Of a DNA stretch of 51,425 bases, positions 26,285-33,152 are shown piece by piece. The position numbers and the translations under genes were made by a program. Numbering within the stretch: the first letter of the stretch is position 1; each line of letters starts with the position of its first letter. The stretch covers positions 1 through 51,425 of the forward strand of contig JACQZI010000029.1 of the NCBI GenBank assembly GCA_016207825.1. The letters are read 5' to 3'. Source of the DNA: Planctomycetota bacterium (GTDB lineage Bacteria > Planctomycetota > MHYJ01 > JACQXL01 > JACQZI01). Under the pieces are notes generated by a model. The model was not told the origin of the DNA. It made no database searches and saw nothing but the letters and a program-made list of their open reading frames with translations.

Positions 26285-26446
26285 TTATTTTCCCCCGGAG
26301 TGTTCTTGGACAAATTTCTTTATTTCCTCTATGTTTTCCAGGATAAGCTTTGCCTTAGACAGGCCGAAGGAAAAAGGGAATTTGTCATTTTCATCCCGCT
26401 TGATAACCAAAAGAGGTTTGCCTTTGTATTCGCTTCTTTCTATCAT
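26285..26446 (-). CDS. Small conserved-looking 53-residue protein
   Basis: ATG 26446 is preceded by ACGGAGAAAAA, and the frame runs 53 codons to TAA. The sequence opens MIERSEYKGKPLLVIKRDE, continues FPFSFGLSKAKLILENIEEI and ends KKFVQEHSGGK. This regular strand-then-helix pattern and its position in a run of minus-strand genes argue for a real gene. Similar small YKGxP...FPFSFGLxKAKLI proteins are, as far as I recall, widespread and uncharacterised. No function can be assigned. It lies between the FloA-like gene (65 nt upstream) and the SemiSWEET gene (47 nt downstream). Confidence 0.75.
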   Translation of the reverse strand: MIERSEYKGKPLLVIKRDENDKFPFSFGLSKAKLILENIEEIKKFVQEHSGGK

Positions 26447-26511
26447 TTTTTCTCCGTTTATTCTCCCACGCCCGGAACTCCCGATATTCGGGTATCCCGC
26501 AGCATATCTGA

Positions 26512-26907
26512 TTATTTATTCTCGAATATTTCTTTAGTAACGGATTTCAGCGCCTTGGCGCCTTCCAAATCTATCTTTGCCGCTTGCTCCCAAGAAACAT
26601 TTACCCCGGCCGTTTTGGCGTCAATCATCGCATTAACGGTTTTCCCGACATTGCCATTGGACAGATAATGAGCCTCCAGATTTTCTAACGGAATATCCAA
26701 TCCTGCCTTGACGGCATTGATATGGTTACTTACAATTATAACCGCGCTTACTTTCCTGAACCACATCCTTAAAAGAGAGGAAAAGCTAACCGGTGCGCCA
26801 GCAATAAAAGCCTGGAACCACAGGAAACCAAACCTGAATAGGATGATAGCCAGGATAAAAAAAGCAATCACCGCCCCGATTATTAATGTTACTTTCAAAT
26901 CTTCCAT
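26512..26907 (-). CDS. Stand-alone N-terminal domain of flotillin-like FloA
   Basis: The 131 residues align with the first ~130 residues of FloA (YqfA family): a membrane segment at ~8-28, a second hydrophobic stretch (WFQAFIAGAPVSF), then HINAVKAGLDIPLENLEAHYLSNGNVGKTVNAMIDAKTAG and an ending AAKIDLEGAKALKSV. Full FloA continues for about 200 residues through the SPFH core and the oligomerising helix; here a stop follows, and no SPFH remnant is visible between the stop and the next gene. It could be a truncated floA or a functional short form. CAGGAG 8 nt before the ATG is a good ribosome-binding site. It follows the acyltransferase gene by 33 nt. Confidence 0.8.
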   Translation of the reverse strand: MEDLKVTLIIGAVIAFFILAIILFRFGFLWFQAFIAGAPVSFSSLLRMWFRKVSAVIIVSNHINAVKAGLDIPLENLEAHYLSNGNVGKTVNAMIDAKTAGVNVSWEQAAKIDLEGAKALKSVTKEIFENK

Positions 26908-26940
26908 AATTGCATTCTCCTGAATTTTAATCCGGTCCGT

Positions 26941-27879
26941 TTATCGCCATTTTGTCCTGTATTTTTTCCACCTTTTATGGAACCAAATCCACTCTCCGGG
27001 ATTGCGCCGGATAATCTTTTCTATGCTTCCGGTATATTTCTGGATGACGTTCTGGATATCCCGGCTCAAGTTTCCGGCCGCAGGGGTGGGATAAATCGGT
27101 TCTTCAAACCCGATTACATACTTAAATGATTTACCGATTCTGTATGAATAGTAAGGAAGAATCGGGGCTGAGGTTTTAAAAGACAAAATTGCCGGCACCC
27201 TGGCTGTGGAGGCAAGCTGCCCGAAGAATTCTGCCGGAAATCCCTGTTTGCGCCCTGCCAAGTCTACCATATGGGCGATAAGCTCGCCTTTTTTGAGCAT
27301 TTTAATGGAGCTTGCCGTAGCATTTTCCGCGGTGTAAAGAACAGGGGGCAAATTACAGTATCGCCGGCTGTTTTCAAGCAGCTTAAGGACCATCGGGTTA
27401 ATCAAGCGGAAGGCAACCGCGTGTATGGGATAGCCGATAATTCCCATAATCTGGAGCGCGACTTCCCAGTTGCCCAGGTGCCCCCCCACCAGTATCACGC
27501 CGCGGTTTTCCCTGTATACTTTTTCCAGCATCCCAAGATTTTCAAACCGGGCGTATTTATGCCAGGTATCTTTCCTGATAAGGCGTTTTAGGCGGGTTGC
27601 ATGGGCAAAGGATATCCCTAAACGTTCGTATACCTCCAAAACGATTTCCTGCTTTTTCTCTTTGGATAATTTATCTCTATAGGCATTATCCAGGTTTACC
27701 AGGGCGATATTACGGTGTGTTTTATCAAAGGCATAGGCTATCCTACCCATAAAAGCGCCTAATCCGGTAGCACCCCTGATGGTAAGCGATTGGAACAGGG
27801 CAACCAGGATTCTAAGCGGCAGGTATTGGGACAGGAAAATAACGTTTTTAGGAAGCGGAAGCCGGTGCCATGCCATCAT
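26941..27879 (-). CDS. LpxL/HtrB-family lysophospholipid or lipid A acyltransferase
   Basis: This 312-residue protein belongs to the LpxL/LpxM (HtrB) acyltransferase family. The catalytic HxxxxE motif is GHLGNWE, preceded by GVILVGG, and later family blocks are seen (LIAHMVDLAGRKQGFPAEFFG and the closing GEWIWFHKRWKKY). An N-terminal hydrophobic region anchors it to the inner membrane. The family transfers fatty acyl chains to lipid A precursors or related glycolipids, implying an outer membrane with acylated lipid. Which acyl acceptor is used cannot be read from sequence. It is the first gene of the minus-strand group ending in the SemiSWEET. Confidence 0.88.
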   Translation of the reverse strand: MMAWHRLPLPKNVIFLSQYLPLRILVALFQSLTIRGATGLGAFMGRIAYAFDKTHRNIALVNLDNAYRDKLSKEKKQEIVLEVYERLGISFAHATRLKRLIRKDTWHKYARFENLGMLEKVYRENRGVILVGGHLGNWEVALQIMGIIGYPIHAVAFRLINPMVLKLLENSRRYCNLPPVLYTAENATASSIKMLKKGELIAHMVDLAGRKQGFPAEFFGQLASTARVPAILSFKTSAPILPYYSYRIGKSFKYVIGFEEPIYPTPAAGNLSRDIQNVIQKYTGSIEKIIRRNPGEWIWFHKRWKKYRTKWR

Positions 27880-27911
27880 AATCTTATTTCCCGTATTTTA
27901 TAAATGAGCAT

Positions 27912-27939
27912 AGTATACATCCAATGGAGAATTGTGCAA
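27912..27939 (-). promoter_or_regulatory. Probable promoter of the acyltransferase group
   Basis: On the minus strand TTGCAC (27939-27934), 16-nt spacer, TATACT (27917-27912), 32 nt before the ATG at 27879. The -10 is strong and the -35 weak. Confidence 0.45.
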
Positions 27940-28023
27940 TTATTTTCGGTTTCGGATTAAAAGAGGAATTTGGGCTGTGGCTTTTGGCGGAAAATAAATT
28001 TTTGCATAATCATAATTTTATGC

Positions 28024-28052
28024 TTGACAAATACAGGTGGATATGCTACACT
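28024..28052 (+). promoter_or_regulatory. Promoter of the RRM gene leader
   Basis: TTGACA (28024-28029), 17-nt spacer, TACACT (28047-28052). Predicted transcription start is near 28059, giving a leader of about 160 nt before the ATG at 28221. Confidence 0.7.
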
Positions 28053-28058
28053 GTGTTT

Positions 28059-28168
28059 CATTAGTAGGAATGTTAGTTGAGTGATAGTGTTTTGGCGGTT
28101 AGTTTAATAAGTTTTAGTGAGAATTTAATGAACCCCCAAAAAGTACTTTCAGCTTTGGGGGTTTTTTT
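28059..28168 (+). ncRNA. Candidate regulatory leader or ~110-nt small RNA upstream of the RRM gene
   Basis: Between the promoter and the RRM gene the transcript carries TTAGT at 28061, 28073, 28099 and 28114 and ATAGT at 28084, then a strong intrinsic terminator (28131-28168). Without read-through it would be a ~110-nt small RNA; with regulated read-through it is an attenuator leader. UUAGU-type repeats are the kind of site single RRM proteins bind, so autoregulation by the downstream protein is a reasonable hypothesis. Not matched to a known RNA family. Confidence 0.5.
28131..28168 (+). terminator. Intrinsic terminator between promoter and RRM gene
   Basis: AACCCCCAAA (28131-28140) pairs perfectly with TTTGGGGGTT (28154-28163) around a 13-nt loop, followed by an uninterrupted T tract to 28168. 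It lies upstream of the coding sequence, so expression of the gene needs read-through or a second promoter. None was seen in 28169-28220. Confidence 0.8.
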
Positions 28169-28220
28169 ATTGTTGTGAGAGCGTAGGCCCCGGAACGTAT
28201 CGGGGGGAAAGGAGTATATT

Positions 28221-28532
28221 ATGGGACGTAAACTATATGTTGGTAACCTGTCCTATGATTTAACCGAAGAGCAACTGAGGGAATTTTTCGCCCAAGCTGG
28301 CGCCGTTGATACGGTCAGCATGATAACAGAAAAATTTTCAGGTAAGCCTAAAGGTTTCGGTTTTGTCGAGATGGCTACTGATGAAGACGCCAAGAAAGCC
28401 ATTGAGCAATTAAATGGCCAGACTTTGGCTAATCGTCAGATCGTCGTCAACGAAGCCAGGCCGATGCAAAAGCGAACCGGTGGTTACAATGCTTTTGGCG
28501 GCGGGAACAGGGAACGAAGAGACAGATATTAA
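28221..28532 (+). CDS. Single-RRM RNA-binding protein
   Basis: The 103-residue protein has one RRM (residues 3-80) with RNP2 LYVGNL and RNP1 KGFGFVEM, both with the aromatic RNA-contact residues, and a short Gly/Arg-rich tail (GGYNAFGGGNRERRDRY). It resembles the cold-regulated Rbp proteins of cyanobacteria and many environmental bacteria, which bind RNA and may act as chaperones. GGAAAGGAG ahead of the ATG is a strong ribosome-binding site. The gene stands alone between its leader terminator and a downstream terminator, suggesting tight individual control. Confidence 0.95.
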   Translation: MGRKLYVGNLSYDLTEEQLREFFAQAGAVDTVSMITEKFSGKPKGFGFVEMATDEDAKKAIEQLNGQTLANRQIVVNEARPMQKRTGGYNAFGGGNRERRDRY

Positions 28533-28550
28533 ACAATAGATGTCTTTAAG

Positions 28551-28584
28551 CGGGGAGTGTCTTTATTGATGCTCCCCGTTTTTT
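28551..28584 (+). terminator. Intrinsic terminator after the RRM gene
   Basis: CGGGGAG (28551-28557) pairs with CTCCCCG (28572-28578), followed by TTTTTT (28579-28584). Confidence 0.85.
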
Positions 28585-28612
28585 ATTATTCTTTCAGCAA
28601 GTTTCATTAGTA

Positions 28613-28641
28613 TTGACATTTCCGAGATTAGGGTATATCAT
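28613..28641 (+). promoter_or_regulatory. Promoter of gltX
   Basis: TTGACA (28613-28618), 17-nt spacer, TATCAT (28636-28641), 18 nt before the gltX ATG. The leader is very short (about 12 nt) and has no Shine-Dalgarno sequence. Confidence 0.65.
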
Positions 28642-28659
28642 AGTGCCTCGATTTAATAT

Positions 28660-29967
28660 ATGGAAAAAATAAGAGTAAGATTTGCACCCAGCCCGACCGG
28701 CTACTTGACGTTAGGCGGCGCCAGAACCGCTCTTTATAATTACCTTTTCGCGCGCCATTATAAAGGCACTTTTATCCTGAGGATTGAGGATACGGATTTA
28801 GTCCGTTCCACCCAGGCATTTACCAACGGCATCCTGGAAAGCATGAACTGGCTTGGTATGGAATGGGATGAAGGGCCATTTTTCCAAAGTAAGCGCCTGG
28901 ATATTTATAAAAAATACGCCCAACAGCTTATTAAGGAAGGCAAGGCATTTTACCGCGAAGACCCCGGCAAGGGAACGGGCGTTGTCTTTAAAATGCCGGA
29001 AGGGGCAAAACTCAGGATAGACGACCTTATCCATGGCCCCATCGTCTTTGAAAGCGAATATCTCACTGATGTAGTAATAGTAAAATCCGACGGCTACCCT
29101 ACTTATAACTTTGCCTGTGTGGTAGACGATAGTTTGATGGGTATAACCCATATCATCCGCGGGGATGACCATATTTCCAATACGCCCAAACAGATTGCTT
29201 TATACGAAGGGCTCGGCATGCCCACGCCGAAGTTTGCCCATATCCCACTTATTCTGGGGGAGGATAAATCGAAACTATCCAAACGGCACGGCCATAATTC
29301 CGTGGTGGAATATAAAAAGCTCGGATACCTGCCCGATGCGCTTTTCAATTTCCTTTCGCTTCTGGGCTGGTCTCCTGGAGAAAATATCGAGCTTATGCCG
29401 AAGAACGAAATCATCGAACGGTTTACCATAGAGCGCGTCAAACATACGCCGGCACAGTTTAACTTCAAAAAACTGGACTGGATGAACAGCCATTATATCA
29501 AGAACCTGGAACCGGCAAAACTCCTGGAGCTTGTCAAGCCGCTTCTCACCGAAGCAGGTTATAATATAGATAAGTTTGATATCGGCCGGCAATTAACCCT
29601 GGTAAATCTTTACCGCGAGCGTGCCGAAACCTTACGTGACTTCGTCGAGGCAACCGGATTTCTTTTCCACGAGGACGTAACTTATAACCCGGAGGCGCTT
29701 GAAACATATGTCAAGCCGGTGAAGTCAAAAGAGGTTTTGCAGGATGTTTATAGCGGGGTAAATAACCTGGGTGAATTTAACCATGCTTCTCTTGAAACGC
29801 TTTTACGGAACATTTCTGAAACGCGCAAGCTTAAGTTTAAGGATATCGCCCAGCCGATTCGAGTAGCTTTGACCGGCAATATCGTTTCACCGGGGATATT
29901 TGAGACCATGGAACTGGCCGGTAAGGAAATGGTTACCAAAAGGCTGCAAAAAGCCCTTCAGTTATAA
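28660..29967 (+). CDS. gltX: Glutamyl-tRNA synthetase, compact form with altered HIGH motif
   Basis: The 435-residue protein aligns with GluRS along its length: RFAPSPTGYL at the start, LRIEDTD, SDGYPTYNFACVVDD, THIIRGDDH, and the KMSKS equivalent KLSKRHG. It charges tRNA-Glu (or tRNA-Gln in a non-discriminating enzyme) in the cytosol. Two things are odd. The HIGH-motif segment, normally YLHIGGART or YLHVGGART, reads YLTLGGART, with Thr (ACG) for the first His. The region that in E. coli GluRS carries the zinc-binding CxC element is reduced to AFYREDPGKGTGVVFK, with no Cys. The C-terminal anticodon-binding part is present (RVALTGNIVSPGIFETME). No second gltX is in the window. Confidence 0.93.
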   Translation: MEKIRVRFAPSPTGYLTLGGARTALYNYLFARHYKGTFILRIEDTDLVRSTQAFTNGILESMNWLGMEWDEGPFFQSKRLDIYKKYAQQLIKEGKAFYREDPGKGTGVVFKMPEGAKLRIDDLIHGPIVFESEYLTDVVIVKSDGYPTYNFACVVDDSLMGITHIIRGDDHISNTPKQIALYEGLGMPTPKFAHIPLILGEDKSKLSKRHGHNSVVEYKKLGYLPDALFNFLSLLGWSPGENIELMPKNEIIERFTIERVKHTPAQFNFKKLDWMNSHYIKNLEPAKLLELVKPLLTEAGYNIDKFDIGRQLTLVNLYRERAETLRDFVEATGFLFHEDVTYNPEALETYVKPVKSKEVLQDVYSGVNNLGEFNHASLETLLRNISETRKLKFKDIAQPIRVALTGNIVSPGIFETMELAGKEMVTKRLQKALQL

Positions 29968-30005
29968 GATGTTTTACCTTCGAAGTGACGAACAAAAAGG
30001 CGTAG

Positions 30006-30559
30006 ATGATGAACGATACACGAAAAGGTCCAATTCTTCTGATATCAATTGCGGTTTTACTTGCTTTGGCAATTGCTGCAATTTTGATAATAACTAGTTT
30101 TGGCTTATTAAATAAGTACGCTTATTATCCGGGCAAAAATTGGACCCCTGCTTTTGAAAAAGAAATATGCAAGTGGGGCAAGAACCTTGCGATACAATCG
30201 GTGTTACAATAATAAATTTTGATTGGGGCTATTATAAAGTTTATATGTATGTACCTGATTTATTCCCTGAATTGCACCGTTGTGTTGGTTTTAGGCCTTT
30301 TTCAAAAGATGGCGGTATGCAACCCCCCTCTGATGCCCAAGCTTTTGCTTATATGGTGGATACTGACGATATCGTCTGGAAAAATAAAAGCCCAGAACAG
30401 ATTATAGCACCCACAAACATTAATGATGTAAATTTGAACGGTAAGAAAATGATTTCTGGGGTAAAGGCTCTTGCAGATAGTTTTAAATCAAAGGAAAACT
30501 GGGTCAGATACGGTAAAATTGTTAAATCTGAAAATGGTTATTCTGTAATTAAAGAGTGA
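30006..30559 (+). pseudogene. Frameshifted single-pass membrane protein gene
   Basis: One frame runs from ATG 30006 for 68 codons and contains a membrane helix (about residues 9-32) and then NKYAYYPGKNWTPAFEKEICKW. It stops at 30212. A second frame, offset by -1, continues through INFDWGYYKVYMYVPDLFPEL to a natural end at 30559. The two join near 30167-30212 into a plausible ~184-residue anchored protein, so a one-base deletion (real or an assembly error) is the likely cause. No slippery heptamer for programmed -1 frameshifting was seen in the overlap. It starts 38 nt after gltX. The family is unrecognised. Confidence 0.7.
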
Positions 30560-30593
30560 AATTGAATTCGTCAAATCCTTAGTGTCTTTACGG

Positions 30594-31670
30594 TTAGCCA
30601 TGTTTTTCTTCTTTAATTCCAATATCTTCCACATCAAGCGGTTTGATTTCAAGCTCCTTTTTAGGAATATGAACGAGGTTGAAATGGACGATCAGGTATC
30701 CGCCGATTCCCGCCAGCAGGAAATCGCTCAAGCGTGCGATGAGCATAAAAGCCGCGGCAACCGCGGAACTCATGCCCATCAGGGCAAATACGCCGATTTG
30801 CCCTCCTTCCCACAAACCCATTCCGCCCGGTGTAATGTGGAAGGAAAGCAGTATCTGCCCCACCGTAAATATCAATGCCAGTTCTTCCCAGTTGAGCATC
30901 CGTTCGCCGTTGCTTAAACAGTAAAATATTAGAACGGGTTTTACGAAAGTAATAGCCACCGCTATAGATGCCAATCCAAATGCGGTAAATCCGATTCGCC
31001 AGTTATGGCAAAACACTTCGTGGAACAATTCCTCCATCTTATGGACCTTCGGGATACTTTTATCCATCAGCTTCCGTAATGAAGCAAACTTCCGCATAAA
31101 GGTAAATAATCTAGTCAGCATTTGGAAATTACGCAAAATTCCCCAGAAAAATATGGCAAATACCAGGCCAAGGGAAATATCCACTCCGATAATCATATCA
31201 CGGATAGCCGGGGGGATTTTCATGCCGTAATGAGGGCTGAATACAATCAGCACGGTGCCGATATAAAGGAAAAGCAGAAATGCCAGGAGTTCCATGAACT
31301 TTGCGTAGATGGCGGTGGCAAAGACCTTGGTTTTGGAGATACAATAAATCCTGCCGATGTAATAGGAGCGGAAGGGTTCGCCTCCGATATAAAAAGACGG
31401 GATAAAAATATTCATTCCATAGGCAATCATATGGGCGATTGTGGCATGGCGTGGTAATACTTTTATCTGGTAGGATTTCATTATCAGCCACCAGCCGACG
31501 CCGGTCAATGCCAGGCTGACTGCGCCGGCAAGGAAAAAACCTCCGGTTCCCAGCCAGCCGATTGCCTGGATGTTTTTCCATATCTTTTCAAAACCGACAA
31601 CCGCGCAGATGGCGATGATAATACCCAATCCGAGGAGGAAAAGAAAAAGATAAATGAGAGTTTTTTTCAT
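30594..31670 (-). CDS. LPG synthase TM-region (UPF0104)-like membrane protein
   Basis: This is a polytopic protein of the lysylphosphatidylglycerol synthase TM-region family. It has eight or so helices and family motifs including IPSFYIGGEPFRSYYIGR (family form NxxxPxRxGxxxR) and a late HITPGGMGLWEGG (family form PGGLGxxE). Members act as lipid flippases or partners in glycolipid assembly; there is no synthetase domain, so lysyl transfer is not expected. I chose ATG 31670 (358 residues): translation from GTG 31721 would add a poor N-terminus that overlaps the promoter, and TATAAT lies only 7 nt before this ATG, implying a leaderless mRNA. It is divergent from the MoaD-like gene. Confidence 0.82.
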   Translation of the reverse strand: MKKTLIYLFLFLLGLGIIIAICAVVGFEKIWKNIQAIGWLGTGGFFLAGAVSLALTGVGWWLIMKSYQIKVLPRHATIAHMIAYGMNIFIPSFYIGGEPFRSYYIGRIYCISKTKVFATAIYAKFMELLAFLLFLYIGTVLIVFSPHYGMKIPPAIRDMIIGVDISLGLVFAIFFWGILRNFQMLTRLFTFMRKFASLRKLMDKSIPKVHKMEELFHEVFCHNWRIGFTAFGLASIAVAITFVKPVLIFYCLSNGERMLNWEELALIFTVGQILLSFHITPGGMGLWEGGQIGVFALMGMSSAVAAAFMLIARLSDFLLAGIGGYLIVHFNLVHIPKKELEIKPLDVEDIGIKEEKHG

Positions 31671-31677
31671 TAACCAA

Positions 31678-31706
31678 ATTATAGGATTACAAAATCTTCC
31701 CCGCAA
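31678..31706 (-). promoter_or_regulatory. Leaderless-type promoter of the flippase-like gene
   Basis: On the minus strand TTGCGG (31706-31701), 17-nt spacer, TATAAT (31683-31678), then 7 nt to ATG 31670. Confidence 0.55.
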
Positions 31707-31740
31707 GAAAAATAGGACCACAGAGAGCGCAGAGTTTTTA

Positions 31741-31769
31741 TTGTCAGGTCGGTTAAAGTATGCTATAAA
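31741..31769 (+). promoter_or_regulatory. Leaderless-type promoter of the MoaD-like gene
   Basis: TTGTCA (31741-31746), 17-nt spacer, TATAAA (31764-31769), then 6 nt to ATG 31776. No Shine-Dalgarno sequence is present. Confidence 0.6.
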
Positions 31770-31775
31770 GAGAAT

Positions 31776-32009
31776 ATGAAAGCCAAGATATGCGGATACG
31801 GGATTCTAAAGAATTATGTCGGCACGCCTGAGAAGCCTTATGAATATACGGCGGTAAATTCCAAGCCGTTAAAGGATATTTTCCCTGAACTCGGTATTCC
31901 GCAAGGGATGGTGATGCTTGTTTCAGTCAACGACCAGCAAAAGAGCTTTGATTACATCCCGCAGGATGGTGACGATATTCGCCTTATTCCCCCAATCAGC
32001 GGAGGTTAG
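31776..32009 (+). CDS. MoaD/ThiS-family ubiquitin-like sulfur-carrier protein
   Basis: The 77-residue product has the beta-grasp pattern of the MoaD/ThiS family and ends in the required C-terminal Gly-Gly (PPISGG), the residue that is adenylated and converted to thiocarboxylate. VMLVSVNDQQ and DGDDIRLIPPISGG match the family's VxVNxxxxxxxxxLxDGDxVxxxPPxxGG pattern. No MoaE, MoeB/ThiF or tungsten/molybdenum enzyme gene is adjacent, so whether it serves molybdopterin, thiamine or another sulfur transfer is open. The stop is TAG, and since Gly-Gly must be terminal this shows TAG works as a stop in this genome. The mRNA appears leaderless. Confidence 0.88.
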   Translation: MKAKICGYGILKNYVGTPEKPYEYTAVNSKPLKDIFPELGIPQGMVMLVSVNDQQKSFDYIPQDGDDIRLIPPISGG

Positions 32010-32348
32010 CAATTTTGAATAAGGTCGCCATGGTATTTTTATAAAACGATGCCCTGTAAGTCAAATATTTAACTGGTTTCATCGGAAGGTATTTGTCACC
32101 GAACATAGAAAATAACAATCCATAAAAAGAAAAATACTGCCGAAGGGTCATCGCAGCATTATCAAAAGCTTTCAAATCCCTATATCCCTCTACTATGTAT
32201 ATACGGCATGGTAAGCAAAAAGGGACAGGAAAAATTTGAGCATTTCGCAAATAGTTTCCAATCCCAGATAAATAAAGATGTTGGAAATACATAAATTTTC
32301 GCTTTACAAAATTTTGTAGGGGGAGGGGTGGCAGTGGGGGGTGGTGCG
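32010..32348. other. Non-coding or unrecognised AT-rich flank of the 22-bp repeat array
   Basis: No supportable gene is seen. A minus-strand frame is open across this stretch, ending at 31996 with ...YKNTMATLFKIANLR, but it runs from the repeat array, overlaps the MoaD-like stop and has no ribosome-binding site, so I do not call it. The segment ends in a purine-rich GGGGGAGGGG stretch at about 32318-32335. Confidence 0.4.
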
Positions 32349-32634
32349 GTATACACCCATCCCGCGTATGGTGTGCACTCTCCCAGCATACGGCATGCAT
32401 TCCCCAGGTATATAGTATGCACTCACCCCGCGCAGGGCATATACTACCCCGGCGTACGGCATGCATTCCCCAAGTATATAGCATGGACCCTCCCGGCGTA
32501 TAGCGTGCACTCCCCCTGAGTTCGGTATACACTCCCCCGGCATATGGCATGTACCCCGCCCGCGTATGGCGTATACTCCGCCGACATATCGTATACACCC
32601 CGCAGGCATTCGGTATACACTCCCCCAGCTGTAC
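32349..32634. repeat. Array of thirteen in-register degenerate 22-bp repeats
   Basis: Thirteen consecutive units of exactly 22 bp start at 32349, 32371, 32393 and so on to 32613. The unit opens GYRTRYA (G1, T4 and A7 invariant in all thirteen), continues with a C-rich block of about seven bases and closes with an RTAYG-like segment. Sequence differs from unit to unit, mostly by transitions that keep purine/pyrimidine alternation, but there is no indel. Long frames over it on both strands are artefacts of the repeat. Confidence 0.9.
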
Positions 32635-32747
32635 ACTAAACCTTCTCTGCTGTCAGGAAATTGTTGGGAGGGGGTTTACCATGCATCCCATGGTGGTGCA
32701 TGGAAAATCAACCGATATAACTGCACCTCTTATTTAAGGAAAATCTT

Positions 32748-33128
32748 ATGCTAAAGAAACATAGCTGGTTTTCGTATCTATTTCTCTATTATGCCGATTG
32801 GTATATGGCAATCTTATTACTGCGTATCGCGCAATTCATTGGTTTCAAGCGAGGCATCTTGAGATGTAATGTCATGCTGCGATCCCGAATAGCGTGGAGA
32901 GTCTTGATTACTCATCGGGAAACTTATCGAAAGGGGCTATCTGCACACCAAAATATCACGAAAAACTATTGCGGCAACCTGATTTTTATGGCATCATATC
33001 TTACGAAATGGTTATCTCACTTTGACTTTTCCACCATTTTACCCGCTTTTCCCCTTGTTCAGATGTGTGTCACATCTACACGCATTATAGGAAAAACAAA
33101 TTTAGGAATGGGGCCATTTCGTATTTAA
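32748..33128 (+). CDS. Doubtful hypothetical protein downstream of the repeat array
   Basis: A frame of 126 codons begins at ATG 32748 with AAGGA 8 nt upstream. The product has a hydrophobic N-terminal third (WFSYLFLYYADWYMAILLLR) and a basic middle, with no recognised domain. Its composition differs from the confident genes around it and it ends 24 nt before the clpX stop on the other strand. It may be a decayed or horizontally acquired gene, or chance. I give it low confidence. Confidence 0.25.
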   Translation: MLKKHSWFSYLFLYYADWYMAILLLRIAQFIGFKRGILRCNVMLRSRIAWRVLITHRETYRKGLSAHQNITKNYCGNLIFMASYLTKWLSHFDFSTILPAFPLVQMCVTSTRIIGKTNLGMGPFRI

Positions 33129-33152
33129 ATTCGGTAAAGGTGCTTTTCCGAA

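Noticed and set aside
26300-26668. Plus-strand 122-codon frame
   Set aside because: It is antisense to the 53-residue gene and the FloA-like gene, both of which have ribosome-binding sites and recognisable or regular sequence.
30167-30212. Programmed -1 ribosomal frameshift in the gene after gltX
   Set aside because: No slippery heptamer in the zero frame and no strong stem-loop were seen in the overlap; a deletion is simpler.
32349-32634. CRISPR array
   Set aside because: Units are contiguous and degenerate, with no unique spacers and no cas genes nearby.
32304-32636. Minus-strand frame of 110 codons with repeating GECMPYAG-like peptides, and a second 200-codon frame over the same area
   Set aside because: Both are produced by the 22-bp DNA repeat being stop-poor. 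There is no ribosome-binding site and the frame changes from unit to unit.
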